From NCBI GenBank assembly GCA_950295325.1, contig OX485803.1:16244001-16308000 (forward strand): a stretch of DNA of 64,000 bases, in the 5' to 3' direction. Shown here piece by piece: positions 24,441 through 37,900 of this stretch. Both the position numbers and the translations under genes were made by a program. Positions within the stretch are counted from its first letter, which is position 1. Every line of letters begins with the position of its first letter. Source of the DNA: Polytrichum commune (Eukaryota > Streptophyta > Polytrichopsida > Polytrichales > Polytrichaceae). The notes under the pieces were generated by a model. That model did no database searches and was not told the DNA's origin. It worked only from the letters and a program-made list of their open reading frames with translations.

Positions 24441-25930
24441 CCGCCCCTGGCTCAAAGTACCTGAAACAGACGACCCCATACAGGATCTGACCGAAGAGCA
24501 CCCACACAGCTTGCTCACAAAAGATCTCCACGCCAATCTGCTCACCACCATCCACAACCAAGTGAATCCGGCTGCCTCAAAACCGTACCTGAATCCCGCA
24601 GGTTCAACACTTGCGCCAACAATTCCTTCCAAATGCAGACCACATCATCCTGGTATGTACCTCCCTCCCCTCACATTGCTTCAAATCCACGATGCGGCGA
24701 CTTATTCCAAAGTGAACCGAGCCCACAGTGACCCCACATCCGCATGTTGGAAGTTTACCCACCACATGCACAGGAATGAGGTGAGTGAGTAAGTGGATTG
24801 TCAGTTGTTGTTATTGCTTCTAGGAGATTCAAAACCCGGGTCACTTGTTGTTGTTGTAACTTAGAGATTCAAATCCCGGATGCCAACACATGTGCTGGTA
24901 GCATGTGATAAGTCTTTTGAGTTTTTACTTACATGATGAGAAGATTCGGTGATGGCTTGGGATTCCAGGGTGCAATTACTTAAAAGTTATGTAAGTTTAA
25001 GCTCAGAATCTGCTTTGCCTTCTTTACCATTCGACTTGGTTCCAGCGTCGAGGCCGGCGAAGCGAGCGACGGTGGCAGCTTTGCTGTCTGCCACTTGGAT
25101 CCCGCCACGTGTCATGCCACCCAGTTTGTCTGGGCCATGTGTGGTCACTCTTCTTAAATAAGGGCCGCTTCACACACGAGACTGAGAGCCCGTGACCATT
25201 ACACTTCAAGCACTCTCATTGGTGGAAAAGGCGGAGCCGGTCCAAGCTCGCGTCACACTACGCTTGAGGGACCAACGGAGTATGTGAATGCAAGATGGAT
25301 GTAAAACCTACATGGATTCTTACATGGTATCAAATGGATCATGTTTCAATGTCACTTCAACTATTTCCAAAAAACCACTTATTGGAGGTAGGCCTAACTC
25401 AAAGTCGGGACACCATGGCACTCTGAATGCTCACAACTGTTGATTTATTCTATTTTATCATGTGTGAGGACCAGCATGAATAGAAATTCATTAAAATAGC
25501 ATTTGGTTGAGGGTCCGGTCGCATATGACTTCACACAACACTTGAGGATCCATGACCACACTACATGATTTTGGAGGTGTCTTGGGACAGGCCTTTGGAC
25601 ACTTTCTTTTGGGCTCTCACAGTTTCATGGTCATGGTTCTTGTTTCATGTGTGAAGTGACCCTTAGTTAACACAAAGGGGTGTGTTATATTGGGTAACAT
25701 TATTCTAGAGTGGGAGTGTCTCATTATATGTCCGTCCACAAATTTACTCTAGAAGACTTCCCAATTCATTTGTTGCTCCTTTCATTTGCGATTTCTCAAA
25801 TTCAAAATACATGGCAAAATTGGCACACCAATTTGCATGTAAAATTTGGGAATCCTCCGACTGTTTCATATGATTTGGGGATTCATCTCTCTCCACACTT
25901 GAAAACACCACATAATAGCATGCCTTAAAT
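24441..25930. other. Unassigned sequence with a promoter-like island
   Basis: Two stretches have higher GC than their surroundings. At 24440-24790 there is an open frame of 93 codons on the plus strand and 72 on the minus, neither recognised. At 25030-25200, a CCACGTGTCA motif (G-box/ABRE type) at 25105-25114 lies about 40 bases before a TTAAATAAG TATA-like motif at 25154. No gene follows within readable distance. This could be a stranded promoter or chance. Confidence 0.4.
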
Positions 25931-25939
25931 TAGGCATCA

Positions 25940-26490
25940 TTTCCTCAAGTCCTAGTGAATACAAGAATCAAACTAAGAGAGAACCCATTCCAAAAGCTTC
26001 TTCATATACCAAACTTTGAATGAAGCAATTATTCCCTAATCCAAGGGTTGCACCACACTTGTAACATTAGGTAGTAAGAAAGCAATAGAAATATTGCTCA
26101 AATGCAAGTTGAAAAAACAAATAATTCACCCCTACCAACATGCTTAAGGGAATGAGTAGCAATATTGTCCATAATTAAAAAAAAAAAATTTTGAAATTTG
26201 AAATGTACATTGAAGCCACCATCCAACTTTCAAATACATATGATGTCATCCTTGTCATTTGGTGTGCAAACCACCACACATAATTTGTTGGTAACCACCT
26301 TCCAAAGCATCTCGGGCGTAGAGATTAGTAAATAATCCTAGGTTCAACTTGTTAGTGCATGTTATGTTTACAACAAGAGCAAAAGTGAGACAATCCTTCT
26401 AAAATTTTCACCCACAAACTTTTCCTTGCGCTATGTCTTGTTGGTTGGGCTCAATAAATAAACCAGTCTCATCCATATTGTAAACATCTT
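25940..26490 (-). pseudogene. Decayed pogo/Tigger-type (CENP-B-like, DDE_1) transposase
   Basis: Reading the minus strand with a few frame changes gives, in family order: VYNMDETGLF (first catalytic Asp block) near 26480-26450, DIAQGKVCG, then LTFALVVNITCTNKL, a CFGRWLPTNYVWWFAH-like stretch, MTSYVFESWM, IMDNIATHSLKHVGRG (second Asp block) near 26165-26120, and VTSVVQPLD-GIIASFK near 26050-26020. This order is that of the DDE_1 domain in plant pogo/Tigger-like transposons. At least three in-frame stops and several frameshifts show it is dead. Terminal repeats were not located. Confidence 0.82.
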
Positions 26491-27794
26491 CCGTTGCCAT
26501 GAGCAATGCGGAGTAGGTCAATGCTTACCAAATTTTGTGCAAGTTGTTTTGTGTGCAAATGTGGTCATCAACACTTAAATTGTTGAACCAATAACCAACA
26601 TGAAAAGCATCCACCACTGAAGATTGTTGTCACCTCCAGAGCCAAGAAACTGAAGACCGGCATGGGCAAATATAAAAGTTTAAGTTGGCAAGGACTAAAA
26701 TTTCCAATATGAAGAGATGCGAGGTTCAAGTGTGAGGACAAATTTTGAATCAAGAAGATGAATCAACAACTTCCAAATTCTAGTTTTTAGATCCAGCAAT
26801 CCCTAAACCCTCAACCTCCACCCAAATCCAAAGGCTGAAAAATGCAACTATTTTGAACCAATATTTTAAACAATTAGCTTAAGTTAACTTAAGTTAACCC
26901 ATCGGTGAATGCATCATTAACTCCTTGATCCCAAGGCAAACCATAATGTGGGCCCCCACCACTACATGCATTAATTACCTCTATTATATGACAAATTGGG
27001 CCTACAACCGTCGTATAATCAAGGTGTTGTATCATTGGGGTTAGATTGTAGATGAAGGCGGGTTTCTATCTAGAGCAAACAAGCCTATTTCCGTTAACTT
27101 AAACAAATTTGCATAAGTGTGGTACATGTGTGATATTGAGGTGATTTTTCACACGTTTGGAAATTGATATCACAACATTAACATGAAATTTTAAAAAAAA
27201 TTAAAATATCACATTTTATTTCCAATTTTTGAAATTAATATAAATTTCCAAAGGCAATATTCTCTCCCAACATGTATTCACATTATAGGTCAACCTAGTT
27301 TTAATAACCATGAGATGAAAACTCGAGTAAATTAGGGCCCATTTTCAAGGCACCCAAATCCATAGCCTTTTAACTTACATCTTTTTCATAGTAAATGAGA
27401 CGGCTACATGCATGTGTGATTCTTTTTGACTTTTTCAACCACGTTAGAAAATGACAACTACATGTATGGAACTTCGTGACTTTAAAGAACTCTATGTATT
27501 AGGATTGGGGGATATCAGAAATAGATTTATCTACTCTAGTCCAAGATTGTGAGGTGTTAATAGTTGATTATTTTATAGAGTTGGAAGTCGGGCCAAGTTA
27601 TACCCAAGTTATTCCGGCCAAGGATGACTTTCCAAGCCCCACCAACGATACATTAGCAATCAGGCTTGACATATGGATCCAACTTGCAGGCTAAACTTGA
27701 CACTAACTTGTTGGGGCCATGTAATGATAACAAGTGGTCATGCTCTAAGGTAATTGTGATGTGTGTTCTTTGAACACCTTTCTCTCCACACCCA

Positions 27795-28145
27795 CTTCTC
27801 CTAAGATATGAAACACAAGGTTAGTGTGAGATGATTAACAAATACAAATTGTGCATGTAGCCATTTGCCTCACACATTTCAAAGCTCGCACGATTTGCTT
27901 TTGTATCATCCAAGTGAAGATTATTGTGTTCATTGAGTGGCCATATAGATCCCCCTCCCCCCCCCAATCATGTCGATTGTTGAGCCTAGAATGGTTAGCA
28001 TATTTGAGTATGTAGTCCAATCTCCTTTATTAGAGATGTTTTTTTGGTGTCCATTCTTGGATCCACACCTAACCACAAACCACTAAAATGTAGGTGTTCA
28101 AATTGTTGCTATGTTCAATTTAGACACGTCTACCTTAAGTTAAGG
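27795..28145 (+). repeat. Poly-C dispersed repeat, longest copy
   Basis: It starts around CTTCTCCTAAGATATGAAAC, passes CAAGTGAAGATTATTGTGTT and a C-rich tract (27952-27965), then GAGCCTAGAATGGTTAGCAT, TAGTCCAATCTCC, GTGTCCATTCTTGGATCCAC and TAGGTGTTCAAATT, ending near GTCTACCTTAAG. It matches the copies at 19.2, 32.9 and 62.4 kb along most of its length. Confidence 0.75.
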
Positions 28146-30294
28146 AAGACATATGGGATACATGTTGATAACACTTATAACAAGGGAGGGTGAAAACATT
28201 GATTCCTATGTAGAGGTTGGGTATTCTATTTTGATCCAAATGATCACTTAATTGCAATCACACATCGCTATATATTTAGTTTTAGATTAGTTAAGTATGA
28301 GTTAGCAATGAACACATGGGAGCAAAAACTTATTGCACTTCCAATGGTAAGTGTTGGGAAACAAAGTTCATACATTTCTTATGCAAACACCTACATACAT
28401 GATTAAGCTACCTTTTTTCTAATTATGATATACCCTCTTTGAGCATTATAGCATCATAGTTTTTGTTCACCTTTGACCAATAGTCATTGTTGGATCCCCC
28501 TTGAACCCCAACATTCTCTACTTATATGCTTTGTGATAATATTTAGCCTAACACCTCGACCTATCGAGAATATTCCCTGTAAGATTCAGAGGAATCTATG
28601 GAATATTCCCAACAAGAGGGAGCGTGCATAGCTACAATTTGTGTGCAAAATGATTTAATGTGCTCTCATGGAAAAATGATACATTTCTATTATTCTTTTA
28701 GGGGTTAATACAACGACTCGCTAGTTAGGATAGCCAAAAGTCAATGCTCAATACCCATTAACATTGTTTGTTTAAGCACATTTATGTAACCACTTGAGAT
28801 TATCACATATATGCATGGTCTTTGAGATTTAAACACAAATACAAGTCTTATTGTTATGAAGAGAAACAACGATAGGATTGGTTAACACCATAGATATAAT
28901 AGATTGGTGCAGAGTTGCAAGCATCATAAAATGAGTACGAGGTGATAAAACTGGCAAAATGTCCCTTGAAATGTGAGCACTTCACAACATATGCATAATA
29001 ATCACTCATGATATTTCACAAACAAGCTTTTAGAGGTGATGGAGGATTTCGATGCCTATATATGTTTGGGGGAGGAAATTTCTAATAAAAATATTTCGTT
29101 TTGAACAACATCAACTCATTTCAAATTGAGAGTCCATATATGGACATTCACATTTTGAAGGCCCTAATTCATATGCAAGGGTGCAATGGGCTTGGACGAC
29201 ACATGTCCAAATTAAGTTTGGTACATAGTTGTTGGCACAATCACAAGTTGTGACGTAAAATGCAACAGATGCTCAACATGCATGACAAGCATTTCGGGAT
29301 ATGCATAAATGGCCAATGCTACAATGGACGGTGGAACCTGGACTTTGCAAAGGACAACCAAACTTTGCGTCGCCATAATATATATAGAGTAGACAAACTC
29401 GTTTCCGATACCCTCCTTGATCTTAATCCATAGAGTCCCATAAAATTGTGAAGTTCCAAACATGCAGTAGCCATCACTTTCTAACGTGATGGGAAAAATC
29501 ATGAAGAATCACAAATATAGTTGTTACATACGACGGGATGGAAAAAATAAGTTAAAAGGGCACGGATTTGGGTTCCTAATGAAAAGGGCACTACTTATCC
29601 TTGAGTTTTTGTCTCTTAGTTATCATAAACAAGTCAATTTATGATGTGAATATGGGTTGGGAGAGAACATTGCCTTTGAAATTTTACAATGATTTCAAAA
29701 CTTGGAAACAAATTGTAATTTTTTGTTAAATGTTGTGATGTCAACATTCCAATGTAGAGCGAGCCATCTCCAACCAATAGCCTCATACCAATGCACTTCC
29801 AAGTAGTCGAAGGTGGCTAGGTTGAGCTCCTCCAAACCTTTAGGCAATCATGTTTTTTAGCCTTCGTAGCTAGAATTCGCACCCTTTGTGGACTCGGATG
29901 CTAGTTCCACGACTGACATGGATGAGGAAAAATTGCAAGAGTTAGAAGATGACATAACCAATAGCTCGGAAATCATTGAAGGTATATTGGGAGATTTTAA
30001 ATCCCTAAACTAAGCATCAAATACACATTTGAGGAAATCAACGTCATCGCCATACAATATGCTATGTTCATAATTCTATGCAAAAGGAGAATAAAAAAAT
30101 AAAATGAACCATTACCAATAGACACACAAATACCATAGCAACCCCGACTACCCACCAACCAATAAGTAATTAACATTATAAACGAATAAATGCCAACACT
30201 GATTAAGGAATTGTCACAACTTAGGGTAGGGGTTGGTGGACATACTTTCATGCCAAGTAACCTACATAGCAGATGCCAAGTCATTTACATCACG

Positions 30295-30402
30295 AGGTAG
30301 TGCTCGTACAAGGCCGTCAGGAATTGAACCCGGACCACTAAACATGTGATGCTAACCCTCACATATAATGAACCACTGAGAAGTCCTATGACTCGGCAAC
30401 CA
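30295..30402 (-). repeat. SINE-like segment with tRNA-type promoter boxes
   Basis: On the minus strand, CTCAGTGGTTC (A-box-like, near 30380) is followed about 45 bases later by GGTTCAATTCC (B-box-like, near 30326-30336), the spacing expected of a tRNA-derived RNA polymerase III promoter. The segment between them does not fold as a tRNA cloverleaf, so a tRNA-derived SINE head is more likely than a tRNA gene. No second copy was found in the window. Confidence 0.45.
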
Positions 30403-30554
30403 CCTCACGAAGAAAAGTGATCGATACCCCTACAACAACCCAACCACGCTAACCCCACCAACACAAAGACCATCCAGCCACTCAGCTCCCATGGTCACTT
30501 TGGTTACCCTAATTACTATAGTGCCCACCCCGAGAGGGGTTAATAATCCTGCAT

Positions 30555-30589
30555 CATTGATATTATGTCCAGTGGACATAATATCAATG
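30555..30589. repeat. Perfect 16-bp palindrome with 3-base centre
   Basis: CATTGATATTATGTCC (30555-30570), AGT, then the exact reverse complement (30574-30589). It may be a cruciform-forming site or the remnant of an inverted insertion. Confidence 0.85.
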
Positions 30590-32834
30590 GTGGGTCGAAT
30601 GGACATTTCAATCACGCTGATCCCAACGAGGTCACCGTTTCTTCTCTATATTGGGAGATATATTAATTTAGAGTTGCTTCCATCCAAAACCAACGAAAAG
30701 CAAGCACAAAAATTACACATCATCCTCGAGTCGATCAACATTGAGCGACAACGCGGGTGTATATAGGACAACCTAGTTGCTCCCGTATTTGGACCCCTCT
30801 TTATTTGGTCGAACAAAGTTCCTAAGGTTAACAACTAGGGCCATTAACTATTTAGCCAAACCCCCTATTAGTTAGTGGATAACTCTAATATCCTAAGGTA
30901 GACATGTGTTTTTTGGTGTCCATTTTTCACACGCACCGGCATACCACTCAGATGTCGAGATTATTGCTATGTTGGATTAACACATGTATACTTTATTGAA
31001 CCCGAGATGGGAGACTTTTCGTGCACTCTTCTCTTCCTAACTCAAAGGGCCTTTGTAAGCTTCAATTCCTTGCCTCAAATGGGGACCGAGTATGAACGAG
31101 TCCCTCATTCTCGTTGCATGAAAACCGTAAATGAAGCCACATTGACATCGCTAACTTCAGTTAGTCAACTTAGGGTCACGACTCTTGATTCAATGTCTAG
31201 GGAGATAGATTTTCGAGTAGAGTCGGTCGAGATCCTAGTGTTTCTAAGTCCAACCGGTTACATGTTGTGATCTTTCGGTTTTTTTCTTTACTAATTTGAG
31301 GTACATCCTATAGATCTCTCTAAAACGATCGGTAATGTTCCCAAAGTCTTGAACTTCAACCAATTATTTCTTGAATATTACGGTTCATATGTAACACTGA
31401 ACGATAAAAGAGTCCCCCCTTATAACACCATATTGAGAAGCACTGTCCGGGGAGAACCGGCGGTTAGTTGCAGATGTACCGGTTGAGTTCGGGAAGTAAC
31501 CGGGTGAAGTTGGAGACTCGTGAGATTTACTGATCATTTAAGAGGTATCCATAGAATATATCTCAAATGAATAAAGCAAAACCAGAAGATGTCAACATAT
31601 AATCGGTTGGGTTTAGAATCACTAGGATCTTGACTGACTATGCCCAATAACTTCTCAGGCACTGTTGGGAAGCATGGAATCTTCAATTCCGGAGTCTAAA
31701 TCAACACCTTCCTCAACTTCGATTTTAACGGTTTCAAATTCTTTGACTGTAATTCGCAGTTGCTAACATGCTCAAGCTTCAAATGCTTGAATCCGTTGGC
31801 TGGATGATTCCACAAAGTTGGAAGTGTCCACATTAGCGTCACCTACGTTAACGGTTGATTCTCCCCGCTCATCCACACAACTATCTCGTCGTATGAAGCT
31901 TCACTTCAAGTTCACCTATCTACAACATCAATAAATCTTACTAATGCTACCAAACCCGCCTCATTTAAGGCCTCGTCCCTACTTATTTATGAAGATGGAG
32001 GGTTTGGAACTCCACCAAACCGTCGTAGATGCATAGAAATGTATGCCTTTGAAGCATCGTAAATACATGGGAGCCCCCCTAGTTAAATGCAAGTGTCTTG
32101 GGAGTATCGTAGTTTTTACATGCAAAATATTGTGCCTCCGTCACATTAATCGTATCAATTATGAAGCATCATTCAATCTTCTTTGAAGTTCGCTACAAGG
32201 GGTTTGAATAGTCAGTCTCACCTTCACACACAGTCAAATGTTCTCTTGGGGAAAGATTGCATCCTTCCCTAGAAAATAACTTTGTAACTCAATTATTTAG
32301 TGTAAGGTAGATGGGTCTAAAATGGTTACTTTTTTTTCTTCTTCCGTCAAGTCCACTTCTCCTAGGATGTAATTGAAGCACGTGATTAGTAGTACTACAA
32401 TGTGGTTAGCAAATCCAAACCAAACCATAGCCACTTTCCTTGTGAAATTTGGAGCTCGGGTCCCAAGTCATTTGAGGACAATCCGTGCAATCTTAGCCGT
32501 TGACAGCATGGAAGGTCGGATTTACCACTTCGAACGGGTCCCAAGTATGACATGGATGCCTGCATAGCAACACTTTTTGGAGGTGAGGCTTGGGAATTGT
32601 GTTGAGAGTTGCGTCGAGCAAAAAGCTCGGCCCAACTCTCAACACAAGTTATGTGACTATTTTTTTTTTTGGAAAACAATCAAGGTTTGACTTGAATGAT
32701 AATTAACCATACAATACTTTATTGGTTTTTGGAGGCTCCAAAGTTGGGACTTTGCCTCCATGTGGGGACTTGCTAACATGAGTGGGACTTGGGACTTGGG
32801 ACCTCGTGTGAACCGGCCCTTGTTCATTATTAAA

Positions 32835-33100
32835 GTGAAGATTTGTGTGCTCATTCAATGGTCATACATGCCCCCCCCCCCAAAGAAAAGAAAAGAAAAG
32901 AAAAGGTCGATTATTGAGCTTAGAATGGTTATCACGTTTTGAACATGTAGTCCAACCTCTTTTAACATTTGTTTTGTTTTTGTGCTTGTTCTTGGAGCCA
33001 CACCTAACCACATAGCACTCAAATATAACTGTCCAATTAAGAATGGTGATGGAATTACACGTATCTACCGTAACATGACCTTAAGTTACATCACTTGGAT
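32835..33100 (+). repeat. Poly-C dispersed repeat copy
   Basis: GTGAAGATTTGTGTGCTCAT leads to a run of 11 C around 32871-32881 and an (AAAAG)n microsatellite. Then come GAGCTTAGAATGGTTATCAC, TAGTCCAACCTCTTTTAAC, TGTTCTTGGAGCCACACC and CTCAAATATAACTGTCCAAT. A shorter copy, only the second half, lies at about 30890-31000. Confidence 0.75.
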
Positions 33101-34014
33101 GATATTGAATTTGATGTTATTAATTACATGTGAGGTGGGTTTACATTATGGTTTGGGTCCAAGGAACTTAAGGTCCAAAACACTCCTCAACCCTTAAAGG
33201 CATGAGGTTTTTGATATACGGTCATAAACGCAATTTATACAAGCCTCGTTAATTTCCATAAATCACATATGGTAAATGATGTTTGTAGTCTCACTTTACA
33301 AATTTTAGATTATGTCAAAGATAAAAGAAGATATTATCATGCTTGACATCGATGATCAAAATACAATGCATAGATCTACGTCCAAGGGCGTTCATACCGA
33401 GTATTTGAACCTAACTCTTTAATAATGTTTAACCCATTCAAATAGAGTACTTGGAAGAATAAGGCTAAGATCATAATGGGATTTGGAGGATAGTCATTCC
33501 ATATTAGAATCACTTCTATTTTTCTCGTACCTTAGACCCAAACTCTAGTGAAAAAGTCCTTGAGTCCAAAAAAAATTCTAAGCCTTATTCTTCAAGTTCA
33601 CTTTTTCTCTCCCTTATGCGTTCAAGAAGCCCATGTACGCAATGTTGTAAGAAGTGCACCTTAAGTTACATTGTTACTTTCAATGAGTGGGGATTGTCAT
33701 TTGGAATCATGAAGGAATATAACTTCTTGCAAAAGATGCCACATTGTAGTATCAAATCTTACCATGGTTCATAAAGTGCACACCGTCAATTCAAAGTGTA
33801 TCCTCGATTAAATTGTTAATGTGGCACCTTTTACAATCTAGGCACTTTGATTGATAAATGTGAATTGATTTCGTGCCACATCAATTCTACATACCTCAAC
33901 CAACCATTGCGTGACACGTGGCATCCTCACTCTAGAGAAAAAAGATACTATGGTATACCACTATGTAACTCCAAACGACAACTTGGCAACTATTACGTCA
34001 AAGATGTAGTAGTA

Positions 34015-34170
34015 TGTACAAAGCAATGGTGATTCAAGTAGACATGCCTCGATTGAAACGATTTGGTTCGTGGTTAGGTGTGGATCTAAACCGACACTAT
34101 AAGAAACACGTGGTTTACATGAGATTGGACCACATGCGCAAGATATGCTAACCATTCTAAGCTCAATAGC
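34015..34170 (-). repeat. Poly-C dispersed repeat copy, reverse orientation
   Basis: The plus strand reads CTCAATAGCC at the outer end and GGTTAGGTGTGGATC at the inner end. In reverse complement this gives GAGCTTAGAATGGTTAGCAT, then TGGTCCAATCTCATG and GATCCACACCTAACCACG, in the order seen in the other copies. The C-rich tract is replaced by GCGCCGGCTATT. Confidence 0.65.
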
Positions 34171-34936
34171 CGGCGCGATTGAGAGGACCTGTACGACCGC
34201 TTGATGAGCACGAACTTCTTCACTTTGACAGCGAACAAGTTACTCGTTACGAAGCCCGAAAATCACGAGGCAAATGGCGATGGGCACGATTTGGCTTTGT
34301 TAATCATCTTGCACTACCACTTACGTGTTTCCATATCATACGAGAAGTGCATGTAGAGAGAGAGGGAGAAAAGAATGCTTGATCTACACACGTCATGTTA
34401 GCTTATGAAATATTTGTCGTGCTTTTAATGGCGTCCCAATTTCCATGAAAAGCACAAACCCCGCCACGACTAGGTGAGTCGGATAAATAAGCAAGTGATT
34501 GGTGTTCTAGTATCTTTGTACGGGGCCTTGGATAAATTGGAGCCTCCAAATCCCAAGGAAGAGCTAACTTATTTAGGGGAGGGGGCTACTAAGTTAGGCG
34601 GGGACCCATAATACTCATTCCTTGTTAGAAACATCGAGACGCGTACATTTCGGTGGAAAGAATCAAGGCCCAGGCGTAGATTTGGGATGGGTGGTGCAGT
34701 CGCTTCATACGGTTGATTGCTTGCCCTAGGGGCCTTCGCTTCAGCCATAGCTGCCGACCGACCTTCCGCCTTTTGATCGCAGATTGCAGGCAGTTGTCTG
34801 CCACCGTCGTGGATTGATATGCTCGAGAACGGAGCGGGGCGAGACGATCTGTCAGACAAGCCATCCGGCGCCAAATTCCTCGCACTACAGCGTCAGAAAT
34901 CGTCGCGTGAGCGCAGTAGGATATCGTTTCGTCGCC

Positions 34937-37900
34937 ATGGCATCGCAGGACGTGGAAACGTTCATGAGCATCACCGGATGTGATCGAGCCGTGGCGGAGC
35001 AGAGTCTCAGGGTAAGAGAGGGAGTGTGACGGGAAGGAATTCGCCAAGGCAAGGGGAGGAGCTAGGGGCTCGGATATGCGTGTGTACATGCCGTCTCGTC
35101 ATTCCTAGGGTTTGTCTGTGGCATCAGTGATGCAGCCGTGTGGTTCATCTGGAGAGGAATTGGATGCGTGTGGGATGATGGCTGTCTTGAGAATTAGTGT
35201 GTTGTGCTCTGCATTTTGGCATACCGACGCTATAGCTCGGGGTGGAGCTGAATTGTGCTCCTTATATATTGGCCCTGAACCCGTAGTATCTTTTACCTGA
35301 AATTTTGTAGTCCACAGCGTATACAATTTGTAGATGTGGAAACAAGCCTATTGTATTTACGAGGAAAAGACTCTAGTTATGGAGGAAAGGACTCCAATTC
35401 AACAAGACGAGGAGCTCTTAACGTGGCTTAGGGTTCAGGCATGCGTTTGTACATTCGGTCTCATCGCACCTAGGGTTTTTCTGTGGCATTAGTGGACCCG
35501 TGTGGTTAATCTGGAGAGGAATTGGATGCGTGTGGGATGATGGCCGTCTTGGGAATTTGTGTGTTGTGCTCTGCATTTTGGCACACGATGCTATGGTTCA
35601 GTGGAACTGAATTGTGCTCCAAATATTGGTCCCGAGCCCGTAGTATTGTTGACCCGAATTTCTAGTGGACAGTCTATATAGTTTCTAGATGTGGAAACAA
35701 TCCTGTCGTGTTCACGAGGAAAGACGGACTCTAGTTATGGAGGAAAGGACTCCAATTCAACAAGGCGAGGAGCTCTTAACGTGGCTTAGGTTTCAGGCAT
35801 GCGTTTGTACATGAGGTTTCGTCATACCTAGGGTTTGTCTGTGGTATCAGTGCAGCGGTGTGGTTAAACTGGTGAGGAATTGGATGAGGGTGGGATGCTG
35901 GCTGTCTTTGAGAATTTGTGTGTTGTGCTCCACATTTTGGCACAAGATGCTTTCGCTCGATGGAGCTGAATTGTGCTCCTGCCCTGAGCCCATAGTATCT
36001 GTTACCCGGATTTTTCCAGTTCACAGCTTTTTTTTTCTACAGATGTGGAACAGTCCTGCTGTATTGATGAGGAAACAAGGACTCTGGTTATGAAGGAAAG
36101 AAGTTTCCTTGCTGCTCCTGGTTTCCTCCTGAGAGATAAATTTGTGCATGTGGCAGAGTGGTAGACATCCTTGTCGCAAATTAGGGTTAACTTCACGTAT
36201 TCCTTTGACAGTCATGCTTTGTGTTTGATTTGTCGAGAAGTATTCGCAATTGAGTGCTCTCTTGTCAGTTGATTTTAATGACTCCATGGTGCTATGCCAC
36301 TCTCTTTTTATCAAAAGACTTTATGGAGTTTTGTTCAGTAACGTCTCTTTCGTTTATTTGGTAGTTATGTAGACAATATCCAGCTGCAAGTTCGGTGAAG
36401 TTTCATCTGGGACTTACTAAAGTGTATGATGTGTTCTTTTGTGGACCAGGCACATGGAGATATAAACAGAGCAGTTGATGCATTTCTCAATAATGAAGGA
36501 GTGCCTATATCGTATGAAACTTTTGAACCCTTTACTCATAATAGGAGGTTGCTGAATTGTCAAAGTCGGAGGCTATTATGCAATATTGCACCCATAAGCA
36601 GTTTAATGCAAGCATTGGCAATAGTAACTGGAGAAGAAGCTCCTTTCCATAATTTGATCATGCCTTGAAGACTACGTTGTGAGTACTAGATAATAACGGA
36701 CTTCCGGCATGATTCAACCAGATTAGGTTTTCTTATTATGGTCTTTCACAGTGTGCAATGTGGCACTTTGTTAATTGTTTGTCATAAAGGCTGTGCGAAT
36801 AATAAAGTCTGAATGGATGCTATTGGGGATTTATATGCTTGTGTAGGCCACATGAGGTGGAAGATATGGAAGAGGATTTGCCATCTACTGCAACAACTTT
36901 TGTGCAGCCACCACCTCCATTTGGCATATTGTCACCTTTTCAGCGAATTTCAGCTCCCAATGAACCCAGAGCACCCTGGCCATTTGAAGGGAACAGGTTC
37001 TCTGAAACCTGGGGACTTGGGGACAGGACTAGGCCTCTGCAAAACACTGCCCCCCAAGTAGCTTTTCCACCTGATGTGAGGGATGTGAGGGATGTACCCA
37101 TAGAGTGGCATGATGAAGAAGAAGATGATAATTCAGGATTACGCCATGCTCATCCACGAGGACCAGTTATTGAAGAATTGACAGGTGGTGATGACTCTTA
37201 TATGATGAATATCCCTGGCCATGTTGATCCTTCTGTTGAAGAGTTACCTAGTTCTAGTCCTCTCTTCAGGCCTGCTATGGATTTAACAAGACCTCGAGTC
37301 ACTGAAAGACATGGGTATAATGTTACAGACGATGTGGGGCCTTTTAACCCACATGCACCTGCTATTGCTGAAGTCTCTGGAATCAATGATGATGATGACA
37401 TTCAGGAGCAAATGCTCCAAGCTGCAATTGAAGCATCAAAAAGAGAGGCTGAAATAGCTTCTCAAAGAGGGGGTCCTATCATCTCAGAGGTTAGTAAGAA
37501 CATCCCCTTGTCTTAGTGTGACCCAATAGGAGCTCATGTATTTAATCTTATTGAACTCCTCTCTGTTTGTTCTTTATTCATATGGTTATATTGTGCATGT
37601 CTACCTATCTCCCTGAGTCAGGCGTTTAGTCTTTCTGTGGGTTTTGATTTGATCTCTTGTGGATACCACTTAAGAACTGAAGGCTGGAGGTGAGGATCAG
37701 TGTCTTGGTTAGGTTTACAGGTGTTTGAGCCTGTCTGGATCTAGTGCAAGTTGGATAATTTTTGTCTTAACATGAAAGCTAACTTCAAATATCATGGTTT
37801 CTTGTTGGTTATTTAGGTTATCATTTCATGGTTTTTAGAATACTTGAGATGCTTAATTTGCAGCATGCATGTTGCCATGCAGATAGATTCCCCCACTAGA

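Larger units (their letters stand above)
26491..34936. other. Gene-free, repeat-rich intergenic region
   Basis: AT-rich DNA with no intact gene. It holds scattered copies of the poly-C dispersed repeat, a SINE-like segment at 30295-30400, and a perfect palindrome at 30555-30589. A short frame near 29880-29995 reads like an acidic protein end (TDMDEEKLQELEDDI), possibly a transposon remnant, but it is unassigned. From about 34640 on, the composition becomes GC-richer. That part is the probable promoter and 5' leader of the PUX8-like gene. Confidence 0.55.

Noticed and set aside
24511-24792. 93-codon frame after the tandem array
   Set aside because: No domain, no clear splice partners, and an unrelated minus-strand frame is also open. 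Not enough to call a gene.
34569-35089. Two minus-strand frames of 101 and 154 codons over the PUX8 start
   Set aside because: Antisense to the leader and first exon of PUX8, no recognisable domain, and the true exon on the plus strand is supported by family similarity.
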